Assembly (NCBI GenBank): GCA_029239575.1
Contig: JARBUP010000010.1
Span: 1-22,892 of the forward strand
Length of the DNA stretch: 22,892 bases
Direction: 5' to 3'
DNA from: Bacillota bacterium
Lineage (GTDB): Bacteria > Bacillota > Clostridia > Tissierellales > Sedimentibacteraceae
Position 1 is the first letter of the stretch. Each line of letters starts with the position of its first letter. Made by a program: the position numbers and the translations under genes. Positions 1 through 5,903 of this stretch are shown in pieces. The notes under the pieces were generated by a model, which ran no database searches, had not been told where the DNA came from, and worked only from the letters and a program-made list of their open reading frames with translations.

Positions 1-2
1 CA

Positions 3-191
3 AGAGCTCTTGGATTTATTACAAATGGAATAACACCTTTAGATAATAAAGGTAATCGTCAATGGCCGAAAATTGGCGATAATGCGAATATGATTTTTGT
101 TAATAGTTCTTGTTCAGCTGAATCTGTAGGCAGAATTTCAGAAAGAAAAGCAGTTTTATTTAATGGAAACATAGTTTCAGGTGTTTTATAA
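3..191 (+). CDS. C-terminal end of an amidohydrolase (cytosine deaminase-like), partial
   Basis: This frame is open from the left edge and stops at TAA 189-191, leaving 62 residues of a gene that starts before the window. The segment GDNANMIFVN, followed by a basic stretch and then VLFNGNIVSG, matches the end of metal-dependent amidohydrolases such as cytosine deaminase. There the last beta strands read roughly G-x-x-A-N-L-I-(I/V), then a short helix, then V-x-x-G-x-V-(I/V)-x-G. The metal-binding and catalytic residues lie outside the window, so the substrate cannot be told and the family call rests on this short tail alone. A hairpin at 204-231 follows immediately, so this is the last gene of its transcription unit. 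Other amidohydrolase subfamilies are equally possible. Confidence 0.5.
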   Translation, partial: RALGFITNGITPLDNKGNRQWPKIGDNANMIFVNSSCSAESVGRISERKAVLFNGNIVSGVL

Positions 192-203
192 ATAATAATA
201 AAC

Positions 204-235
204 GAAACCAGCAAAATTAATTGCTGGTTTCATTT
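204..235 (+). terminator. Intrinsic terminator after the amidohydrolase
   Basis: An 11-bp perfect stem (204-214 with 221-231, arm GAAACCAGCAA) closes a 6-base AT loop and is followed by ATTTATATA. The U-tract is weak, but the placement 12 bases after the stop codon fits a terminator. It may also serve the convergent minus-strand gene that ends at 268. Confidence 0.7.
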
Positions 236-267
236 ATATAAATATTGAATAAAAAATACATATTATT

Positions 268-534
268 TTAACTAATATAAACATTTTCTACTTTAGCAAC
301 ATAGTCATCCATTCCAGATTTTGCTAAAACAATTATGGAAAGATTTGTATTATTTATTTTTGCGCTGAAAACTTCAGTTCCATCATTGTCTAATTGATAG
401 TTTCTATTAATGATAATATCATTTTTATTAGCAACATTATAATCTTCTAAAATACCTATAACACGATTTTCAACTTCACCTGTTGGGCATTCTAATTTTT
501 TTATTCTATCTAAAGCTTTATTAATCTGTTCCAT
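268..534 (-). CDS. Hypothetical protein, 88 residues
   Basis: I do not recognise this protein. It begins with a charged helical stretch (about residues 1-30, MEQINKALDRIKKL...), followed by what look like alternating beta strands (IIINRNYQL, TEVFSAKI, LSIIVLAKS, YVAKVENVYI). It has no signal peptide, no membrane segment and a single Cys (residue 16). The ATG at 534 is preceded by a good GGAGG site (complement of 539-543) five bases upstream, so this is a real, translated gene. It lies alone between two terminators and is probably a small monocistronic unit. No function is proposed. Confidence 0.75.
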   Translation of the reverse strand: MEQINKALDRIKKLECPTGEVENRVIGILEDYNVANKNDIIINRNYQLDNDGTEVFSAKINNTNLSIIVLAKSGMDDYVAKVENVYIS

Positions 535-603
535 TTTGCCTCCATATTACATAAATTATTTTCTCGGAAATACACATAAAATGACAAAATTTTTGAAATA
601 TAA

Positions 604-632
604 ATTTAAAAATAGCACTTGCTGTGCTATTT
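604..632 (-). terminator. Intrinsic terminator of the HMA-like gene
   Basis: On the minus strand a 9-bp stem (complement of 624-632 with 610-618, core AAATAGCAC) with a 5-base loop is followed by a run of five Ts and an AT-rich tail. It lies about 10 bases past the stop codon of the gene at 642-848. Confidence 0.8.
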
Positions 633-641
633 AAAAATAAA

Positions 642-848
642 TTATTCGATTTTACATCCAACATGTTCAATACACTGTTTTATCTGATTTTCATTAGTTT
701 CTTTATTATCATAACCAACTTCTATAGTACCTCGTGATAAATCTATATTTACCATTTGAACGCCTTCTAAATCGTTTAAAACATTATTTAATTGAGTTTT
801 AGTCTGTGTATTTAACAATCTTGATACATTAAAATGTATTCTGTTCAT
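642..848 (-). CDS. Small HMA-fold-like protein without the CxxC metal site
   Basis: The 68 residues follow the beta-alpha-beta-beta-alpha-beta plan of heavy-metal-associated (HMA, CopZ-like) domains: strand IHFNV, helix TKTQLNNVLNDL, the characteristic E-G-V, strand MVNIDLS, strand TIEVGYD, helix NQIKQCIEHV, strand CKIE. The canonical metal-binding M-x-C-x-x-C loop is absent; residues 10-16 read R-L-L-N-T-Q-T. Two Cys remain near the C-terminus (59 and 65). It is therefore probably not an ordinary copper chaperone, and could be an interaction domain or bind metal differently. The ATG at 848 has an AGGAAGGTG site just upstream. A near copy of the MarR-type palindrome found at 4485 and 4989 lies 28 bases before the start, hinting at shared control. 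Confidence 0.8.
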   Translation of the reverse strand: MNRIHFNVSRLLNTQTKTQLNNVLNDLEGVQMVNIDLSRGTIEVGYDNKETNENQIKQCIEHVGCKIE

Positions 849-875
849 AATTCACCTTCCTAAAATTTATTTTTG

Positions 876-887
876 TATTAATTAGTA
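876..887. promoter_or_regulatory. Near copy of the TACTAATTAGTA operator
   Basis: TATTAATTAGTA differs at one base from the perfect palindrome TACTAATTAGTA at 4485-4496 and 4989-5000. It sits 28 bp upstream of the HMA-like gene (start 848, minus strand), where an operator overlapping or following its promoter would be expected. In such AT-rich DNA a one-mismatch copy can occur by chance, so this site is less certain than the two perfect ones. Confidence 0.4.
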
Positions 888-1026
888 TTTGAATTAAATA
901 AATTTTTATTTTGGTAATTATTATATTAATTACATAAATCACAGAAAAATTTGTTTTTTTTATTTTAAATTTTATGAAAATAATAATTATGGTTTTTGCA
1001 GTTAACATTTTTCAATGTTTTTTTAC

Positions 1027-1054
1027 TTAACAAGAAATGTGGCATTTATATAAT
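1027..1054 (+). promoter_or_regulatory. Sigma-A-type promoter of the DUF2935 gene
   Basis: TTAACA (1027-1032), a 16-bp spacer and TATAAT (1049-1054) predict a start of transcription near 1061, giving a leader of about 40 bases. That leader contains TACTAATATTA at 1069-1079, a half-site resembling the palindrome at 4485. Confidence 0.55.
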
Positions 1055-1100
1055 GAATTCATATTATGTACTAATATTATATTTTTAGGAGGATTATATT

Positions 1101-2021
1101 TTGGATACAAGAAGTGATTTTGTTCGTCAATCATTAGAACTACACCTTTTTTTTGCTAGAATTATGAAAGAACATTCGTTTTTTCTGCAATTAGCATTTA
1201 CACCAAGAGATCAGGATTATACACGAAAAGCTGACGATTTTAGAATGGAATTTGATAGGTTATTAGGAGAAGTTATTGCACTTTCTAATGGTGTTGTTAG
1301 TCAAGATGTATTACGATCAGGCGAAGTAATTACACCATATACGCTTAATGCAGAAAAGGCATCATCATATTATACTGGTGTGCGTATACCAATTGAATTA
1401 ACCCAGGGAGAAGCTAAATTAATGGGGGGAGATTTAATAACTTTTAACCCAAATCTTGAGGAAAGGGTATTTTATATTAATCAAAGAGCTATTGAATTAA
1501 TATCTGAATTAATAAGGTTTAAAGCTAATATTTTATCCAATGTTTTAAGTTGCAAAATGTTTACAGTAAATTATCCATTATTAATAGATCACATAATGAG
1601 AGAAGCAAAACTTTATTTGCAGTTCGTTCAAAGAATTCAAAGAAAAGAATATATAAATTTGGAAAATGAAGCTATTGAACAGGAAATATTTTGGAATAGA
1701 ATTATGGCAGAACATTCGAAATTTATTCGTGGTTTTCTTGATCCAACTGAAGATGAATTATTTGAAGCAGCTAATAATTTTGGAAAAGAGTTTGACCAGT
1801 TGACTAAAGATTCAATTGAAGCTATGAATAAAACATTGCCTATGGAGAAAGTTACTGAAGATAGTCTTAGAGCAACAGAAGCAATACGTGATTTTAAGGC
1901 ACAAGGAACAAAGGGATTATTGGAATGTAAAGTTAAATCAATTATTATACCATTACTTGGTGATCACACTTTACGTGAAGCAAATCACTATTTAAGACTT
2001 TTAAAAATATTTGAGAAATAA
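1101..2021 (+). CDS. DUF2935 family protein (ferritin-like helical bundle, probable metal binding)
   Basis: The 306-residue, all-helical protein has two similar halves, typical of DUF2935. Each half carries an acidic/His helix: L-E-L-H-L-F-F and M-K-E-H-S-F-F-L near residues 12-28, matched by W-N-R-I-M-A-E-H-S-K-F-I in the second half, and LIDHIMREAKLYL matched by LGDHTLREANHYL. Such repeated E and H residues in four-helix bundles usually hold metal ions; family structures have a ferritin-like fold, but the biological role is unknown. There is no signal peptide or membrane segment. The start is TTG at 1101, seven bases after a perfect AGGAGGA (1087-1093), and no better in-frame start exists. 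The gene is monocistronic, with its own promoter and terminator. Confidence 0.88.
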   Translation: MDTRSDFVRQSLELHLFFARIMKEHSFFLQLAFTPRDQDYTRKADDFRMEFDRLLGEVIALSNGVVSQDVLRSGEVITPYTLNAEKASSYYTGVRIPIELTQGEAKLMGGDLITFNPNLEERVFYINQRAIELISELIRFKANILSNVLSCKMFTVNYPLLIDHIMREAKLYLQFVQRIQRKEYINLENEAIEQEIFWNRIMAEHSKFIRGFLDPTEDELFEAANNFGKEFDQLTKDSIEAMNKTLPMEKVTEDSLRATEAIRDFKAQGTKGLLECKVKSIIIPLLGDHTLREANHYLRLLKIFEK

Positions 2022-2030
2022 TGAATTAAT

Positions 2031-2071
2031 AAGCTGCTTAGTACATACACTGAGCAGCTTTGTTTTTGTTT
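2031..2071 (+). terminator. Intrinsic terminator after the DUF2935 gene
   Basis: A 10-bp stem (2031-2040 with 2051-2060, arm AAGCTGCTTA, one G-U pair) with a 10-base loop is followed by TGTTTTTGTTT. It lies between two convergent genes; the T-rich side serves the plus-strand gene. Confidence 0.88.
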
Positions 2072-2072
2072 A

Positions 2073-3332
2073 TTATAGGACTTTTTTAATATTAAAAAAT
2101 TCATTTGCTAAAAAATCAGATTGTACAAAACCTAACCCTAATTGCCAAGCACCAAGCCCTCTTAATCCATAGTCTATTACAAGTTGGAATCTTTTAGAAC
2201 GTGCTGTAGCATCTCCAAACCAAACAATGTGTCTTAATCCGAGTTCATCTATATAAGTATAAAAAGGCTGCTGATATTCCAAAGAATATTGAATAGGAGC
2301 GTTATATTTCAAAGCTGTTTCTACGGCATTTTCTATTGAAATAGCACGAGCACTTATTGGAGTACCATTGGACATTGTCCAATCATATCCATAGCGCTGA
2401 AGACCTAAGAAAATTTTATTTGCTGGCATATGATAAAGTGCATATTCTATAGTTTTTCTTATTTCGTTTATAGGGGCTACAGGTCCAGGAAGACTGTGTG
2501 TTTCATGCCAGTCATATGCCATTATAAAAACGAAATCAACAGCTGCCCCAATACCACTGTAATCATATCCTTGTAACCAGGGAATGTCATCTTTCGTTTT
2601 TGGTGGTATAGCAACGGATGTATAATATCCCTCAGGTTTTAATTTGTCTCGCAATCTTCTCAAAAAATCACTATATGCATCCCTTTGATTTTCAGGAACA
2701 CGTTCAAAGTCAATATTGACTCCAGCATAATTTTTGCTTTTAACTAAATTATAAATATTATTAATTAATTGATCTCTTATTATAGGATTACTCAAAATTT
2801 TTCTTGTTAATTCTTGGCTAAAACCAGTTGGAGTTAAATTGGTAATAACCGCGAGAGGTGCAACTTTGTTATCATGAGATAATTTAATAAGCTGTTCATC
2901 ATTTAAAGTGCTTAAACTTCCATCTTCAAAAACATGATATTCAAATATGCCAAAAAATGTATTAAGTGGTCCAAAACGGGTAACCTTTTCTATATTTATT
3001 TCAGGTGTAGAAGGTAGAATATAACTAAAACCTTCTGCGTTGTATTTTGTTCGTGGAGGTAAATATAATTGCATACCTACAGTCAATAAATCAGATTGTA
3101 ATTTATTTATAAAACGAATGGTCTCTATTGGAAGAAAACTCATTTGAGAAATATGATACAATGTGTCACCGCGTTGAACTATATAATAATTAGTTGGAAT
3201 TAATAAATCATGTCCTGTTGCTAATATGTCGCCTTCAATTTCATTGAAATAACGAATGCTATCCACACTAACATTATATTTTTTAGCAATTGAAAATAAA
3301 GAATCTCCAGTTTTAACTTTATATATAAACAC
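2073..3332 (-). CDS. sleL: LysM-LysM-GH18 spore peptidoglycan glycosidase (YaaH/SleL type)
   Basis: Two LysM peptidoglycan-binding repeats come first: residues about 2-47 (YKVKTGDSLFSIAKKYNVS... LLIP) and 49-93 (YIVQRGDTLYHISQ... LYLPP). A glycosyl hydrolase family 18 barrel follows to the C-terminus. The catalytic strand reads Y-A-G-V-N-I-D-F-E with E210 as the acid and D208 beside it, as in Bacillus YaaH/SleL, which cleave N-acetylglucosaminyl bonds of cortex fragments during germination. Like those proteins it has no signal peptide, consistent with assembly into the spore from the mother cell. The 419-residue length is normal. The start is GTG at 3332, behind GAGGTGA. I could not find a convincing sporulation-sigma promoter upstream. 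The gene symbol is by family resemblance; cortex specificity is inferred. Confidence 0.92.
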   Translation of the reverse strand: MFIYKVKTGDSLFSIAKKYNVSVDSIRYFNEIEGDILATGHDLLIPTNYYIVQRGDTLYHISQMSFLPIETIRFINKLQSDLLTVGMQLYLPPRTKYNAEGFSYILPSTPEINIEKVTRFGPLNTFFGIFEYHVFEDGSLSTLNDEQLIKLSHDNKVAPLAVITNLTPTGFSQELTRKILSNPIIRDQLINNIYNLVKSKNYAGVNIDFERVPENQRDAYSDFLRRLRDKLKPEGYYTSVAIPPKTKDDIPWLQGYDYSGIGAAVDFVFIMAYDWHETHSLPGPVAPINEIRKTIEYALYHMPANKIFLGLQRYGYDWTMSNGTPISARAISIENAVETALKYNAPIQYSLEYQQPFYTYIDELGLRHIVWFGDATARSKRFQLVIDYGLRGLGAWQLGLGFVQSDFLANEFFNIKKVL

Positions 3333-3535
3333 AAAATCACCTCGTCCAACTAAAGTTTGCTATCGATTTAATTATATGATAATATATATTGATTTATAAC
3401 AAAATAGAAGTATTAATAAATTTATAGTTAAAAAATAGGATAAAATGGTAGTTTAATAAAAAACGAATATAGTATATAATGTTAATGCTATTTTAAAATT
3501 TAGTATAATAATTTAATAGAAAAAGAGGCTTATTA

Positions 3536-4438
3536 ATGATTAATAAATTTTTTGATTATGTAGAAATAAGAACAAAAATTACAAGTACTTTTGCTTTTTT
3601 AATGTCAATTGCATATCTTTTATATGTTGAAGCAACAATTGATTGGAAGCTTACTATAATATTTTTTGCATCCATGTTTATATTTGATTTGACTACAACA
3701 GCAATAAATAATTATATTGATACAAAAACAAATGGTCAAAGATTGCAGTTTGAAAGAAAAACTGCTTTGATGATTATATATGTATTATTTGGAATAAGCG
3801 CAGGATTAGGATTGTATTTAGCTTTTTTGACGGACATAATTATTTTTTTATTGGGTGGAATTTGTTTTTTATGTGGCGTTTTTTATACATTTGGACCCAT
3901 ACCAATATCAAGACTTCCATTAGGAGAATTTTTTTCAGGATTGTTTTATGGGTTGCTAATACCATTTATAATGTTATATATAAATATGGATGCTGCAACA
4001 TTTATATCTTTAAACTTAAGCTTGGAAACAATAAGCATTTCATTAAATGTTATGCCCTTTATTAAGGTTTTTTTGTTGTCAATAGTACCATTTTGCGTGA
4101 CAGCAAATATTATGCTTGCTAATAATACTTGTGACCTACAAAAAGATATTTTAGTAAAAAGATATACTCTTCCATATTATTTAGGTAATAAAGCTCTATA
4201 TTTGTTTGCGGTACTTTATTATTTATGCTATGTAGCTGTAATAATCATGGTTATATTTAAAATTTTACATCCTATTTGTTTATTAATATTTTTAACTTTA
4301 ATTTTAGTTCAGAAAAATATTAATGAATTTTATAAAGTTCAAGACAAGCAAAAAACTTTTATTGTATCAATAAAAAATTACATGATTATAATGGGAAGTC
4401 TTTCTTTATTAATTTTCATAAGTAGCATAATATCTTAG
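3536..4438 (+). CDS. UbiA-family membrane prenyltransferase (MenA-like)
   Basis: This 300-residue integral membrane protein has about eight or nine hydrophobic helices and the two Asp-rich motifs of the UbiA superfamily. The first is N-N-Y-I-D-T-K-T-N at residues 58-66, corresponding to N-D-x-x-D; the second is N-N-T-C-D-L-Q-K-D at 196-204. These bind prenyl diphosphate through magnesium in enzymes that prenylate aromatic acceptors, for example MenA in menaquinone synthesis. The first motif has N-N-Y-I-D instead of the usual N-D-Y-x-D, so one acidic position is Asn. No quinone-pathway gene is in the window, so the acceptor is unknown. AGAGG lies seven bases before the ATG, and two TATAAT boxes (3475, 3504) lie upstream. 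The marR gene starts 71 bases downstream. Confidence 0.85.
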   Translation: MINKFFDYVEIRTKITSTFAFLMSIAYLLYVEATIDWKLTIIFFASMFIFDLTTTAINNYIDTKTNGQRLQFERKTALMIIYVLFGISAGLGLYLAFLTDIIIFLLGGICFLCGVFYTFGPIPISRLPLGEFFSGLFYGLLIPFIMLYINMDAATFISLNLSLETISISLNVMPFIKVFLLSIVPFCVTANIMLANNTCDLQKDILVKRYTLPYYLGNKALYLFAVLYYLCYVAVIIMVIFKILHPICLLIFLTLILVQKNINEFYKVQDKQKTFIVSIKNYMIIMGSLSLLIFISSIIS

Positions 4439-4474
4439 TTAGAATTTATTATTTATAAAAGTAAATTTTTGTTA

Positions 4475-4503
4475 TTGACATTAGTACTAATTAGTAGTAT
4501 ATT
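4475..4503 (+). promoter_or_regulatory. Consensus promoter of marR containing its presumed operator
   Basis: TTGACA (4475-4480), exactly 17 bp, then TATATT (4498-4503). The 12-bp palindrome at 4485-4496 fills most of the spacer, so a bound repressor would block RNA polymerase directly. The predicted transcription start is about 4510, which coincides with the second ATG of the marR reading frame. Confidence 0.85.
4485..4496. promoter_or_regulatory. Perfect palindromic operator TACTAATTAGTA (copy 1)
   Basis: This 12-bp sequence is identical to its reverse complement and sits between the -35 and -10 boxes of the marR promoter, the classic place for MarR autorepression. The same 12 bases recur at 4989-5000, in front of the next operon. 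That the MarR protein encoded here binds it is an inference from position. Confidence 0.75.
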
Positions 4504-4509
4504 ATGTTC

Positions 4510-4962
4510 ATGAGCGATAAGAAAATAAAAATTAGTTATGGTTATGAAAGTGATTTAAACTTAAAAACTTTAATAGCATTAACAAGGTGTTACCAAAATG
4601 TTCATAGAAGAGAAACTCAAACAATCAAAAGTGCAGGTGTAACAGTGTCTCAATTTGCAGTACTTGAAATTTTGTACCATAAAGGGGACATGAGGGTTTG
4701 TGAAATTACTAAGAAAGTACTTTCAACTGCAGGAAATATGACTGTTGTAATTGAAAATTTAGTTAAAGATGGCCTGGTTCAAAGAACTATTGACTTAAAT
4801 GACAGACGTGTTAATTTGATTAGTTTAACAGAAAAGGGGCGAAAAATAATTACTGAAAATTTTCTTAATCATGTTGAAAATATAAACCAGATTTTCAATG
4901 TTATGACGACCAATGAAAAAGAAAATTTAATTATATTATTAAAAAAATTATCAGGTGTATAA
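4510..4962 (+). CDS. MarR-family transcriptional regulator
   Basis: A 150-residue winged-helix regulator. The MarR core runs from the first helix (L-I-A-L-T-R-C-Y-Q-N-V) through the recognition helix region (V-C-E-I-T-K-K-V-L-S-T-A-G-N-M-T-V-V-I-E-N-L) to the wing, marked by D-L-N-D-R-R-V-N-L-I-S-L-T-E-K-G, the family signature D-x-R-x-x-x-(L/V)-x-L-T-x-x-G. A single Cys lies in the N-terminal helix and another near the recognition helix, so thiol sensing is conceivable. The frame also offers ATG 4504, but this directly abuts the -10 box. ATG 4510 coincides with the predicted transcription start and there is no Shine-Dalgarno sequence, so a leaderless mRNA is likely. The gene lies between the UbiA gene and the DUF1858/BFD genes, with its presumed operator before itself and before the latter. 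Confidence 0.92.
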   Translation: MSDKKIKISYGYESDLNLKTLIALTRCYQNVHRRETQTIKSAGVTVSQFAVLEILYHKGDMRVCEITKKVLSTAGNMTVVIENLVKDGLVQRTIDLNDRRVNLISLTEKGRKIITENFLNHVENINQIFNVMTTNEKENLIILLKKLSGV

Positions 4963-4988
4963 CTGCACCTATTTTTTTAAGATGTTAC

Positions 4989-5000
4989 TACTAATTAGTA
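4989..5000. promoter_or_regulatory. Perfect palindromic operator TACTAATTAGTA (copy 2)
   Basis: Identical to the site inside the marR promoter. It lies 27 bp after the marR stop and 75 bp before the DUF1858 gene. No strong -35/-10 pair is evident here; weak candidates are TAATAA at 4999-5004, overlapping the operator, and TTCAAT with TATATG at 5016-5043. The exact repetition links the DUF1858/BFD genes to the marR promoter. Confidence 0.75.
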
Positions 5001-5074
5001 ATAATTTTTCGTTCATTCAATGTAATTATTAAAAAGTTATATGTTTTGTAATAGAGTATTGAGGAGGTGTAGTA

Positions 5075-5266
5075 ATGACAGTTATAAAAGAAACACTAAT
5101 AAAAGATATAGTTAGTATTGGTCCAGAAGCAATTAAAATTTTACTGAATTTTGGTATGGGATGTTTTGGATGCCCATCTTCACAATATGAAAGTATAGAA
5201 GATGCAGCAGTTGTTCATGGAATAAATGTAGATAATTTAATAAATGCTCTTAATAATATTAATTAA
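5075..5266 (+). CDS. DUF1858 domain protein with CxxC (ScdA/hybrid-cluster-associated type)
   Basis: The 63-residue protein is a single DUF1858 domain: an N-terminal helix pair (LIKDIVSIGPEAIKILLNFG), then M-G-C-F-G-C-P with Cys 30 and 33, then S-I-E-D-A-A-x-x-H-G-I. The family is known as a stand-alone small protein and as the N-terminal part of ScdA/YtfE-type di-iron Fe-S repair proteins and of disulfide reductases linked to hybrid cluster protein; the CxxC is thought to be redox-active. No partner domain is fused here. The ATG follows a strong GAGGAGGTG site at 5061-5069. The BFD-type protein starts 86 bases downstream with no terminator between, so both are probably co-transcribed. The perfect palindrome at 4989 is upstream. 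Confidence 0.88.
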   Translation: MTVIKETLIKDIVSIGPEAIKILLNFGMGCFGCPSSQYESIEDAAVVHGINVDNLINALNNIN

Positions 5267-5352
5267 AAATTAAGAATGTATATTAAATTTAAAATAGTAA
5301 ATGAAGTAGAAACTAAAAAATAAATTACAAATTAAAAATGGAGAATATAAAT

Positions 5353-5766
5353 ATGTTAAAAACAATAATTTCAAAATTAATGGGAAAAAGCAATGATAAA
5401 ATAGAAAATAGCAATATTATATGTGGATGTTTTAATCTTACAGAACAAGATTTAAAAAATGCTGTAAGTAATGGTGCAAAAACATTTGAAGAAGTTCAAC
5501 AAATAACTAAAGTGAGTACAGGTTGCGGAAAGTGTAAAGGTAATAATGAAAAGTTAGTTAATAATTTAATACTTAAGAAAAAAATAGATGAAAATCAAGT
5601 AGTATGCGGATGTTACAATGTAAAAGTTCAAGATATGATTAATGCCATTAAAAATGGATCAAGATCATTTGAAGAAATTCAAAAGGTAACAAAAGCTGGC
5701 ACTGGATGTGGTGGATGTATTGAAAGCAATAAAGCATTAGTTGGTCAACTTTTAGCAAAATATTAA
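5353..5766 (+). CDS. Tandem BFD-type [2Fe-2S] domain protein
   Basis: The protein has 137 residues from ATG 5353. This start is preferred over ATG 5338 because GGAGA at 5340-5344 lies eight bases upstream, while the earlier ATG has no ribosome binding site. It consists of two copies of the bacterioferritin-associated-ferredoxin (Fer2_BFD) domain: Cys 24, 26, 58, 61 and Cys 85, 87, 119, 122, each as C-x-C-x31-C-x2-C around a helix-turn-helix-like core (A-V-S-N-G-A-K-T-F-E-E-V-Q-Q-I-T and A-I-K-N-G-S-R-S-F-E-E-I-Q-K-V-T). BFD domains hold a [2Fe-2S] cluster and either deliver electrons to bacterioferritin for iron release or act as modules in larger oxidoreductases and NifU. A free-standing tandem pair is less usual, and no bacterioferritin gene is nearby. 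It closes the presumed MarR-controlled operon. Confidence 0.88.
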   Translation: MLKTIISKLMGKSNDKIENSNIICGCFNLTEQDLKNAVSNGAKTFEEVQQITKVSTGCGKCKGNNEKLVNNLILKKKIDENQVVCGCYNVKVQDMINAIKNGSRSFEEIQKVTKAGTGCGGCIESNKALVGQLLAKY

Positions 5767-5838
5767 TTCGATTGTTTAATTAAAAAAAGTAAAATTTCCT
5801 CTATGTTTATAGAAAATTAAATAAATTAAAATAAATAC

Positions 5839-5884
5839 AAAAAACACTAAACAATTAAATAATTATTTAAGTTTAGTGTTTTTT
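5839..5884. terminator. Bidirectional terminator between convergent genes
   Basis: A 14-bp stem (5839-5852 with 5871-5884, core AACACTAAAC) encloses an 18-base loop that itself contains a perfect 16-bp palindrome (5855-5870). A/T runs at both feet give a U-tract on either strand, so it can serve both the BFD gene and the minus-strand gene ending at 5904. Confidence 0.85.
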
Positions 5885-5903
5885 ATGTTAAAAAAACAAT
5901 CCA

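Noticed and set aside
3333..3535. Sporulation sigma-E or sigma-K promoter for the LysM-GH18 gene
   Set aside because: CATATAATT on the minus strand is close to such -10 boxes, but no -35 partner at proper distance could be found, so it is not reported as a feature.
3862..4065. Second plus-strand open frame inside the UbiA gene
   Set aside because: It is in another frame within a gene with intact UbiA motifs and has no Shine-Dalgarno site.
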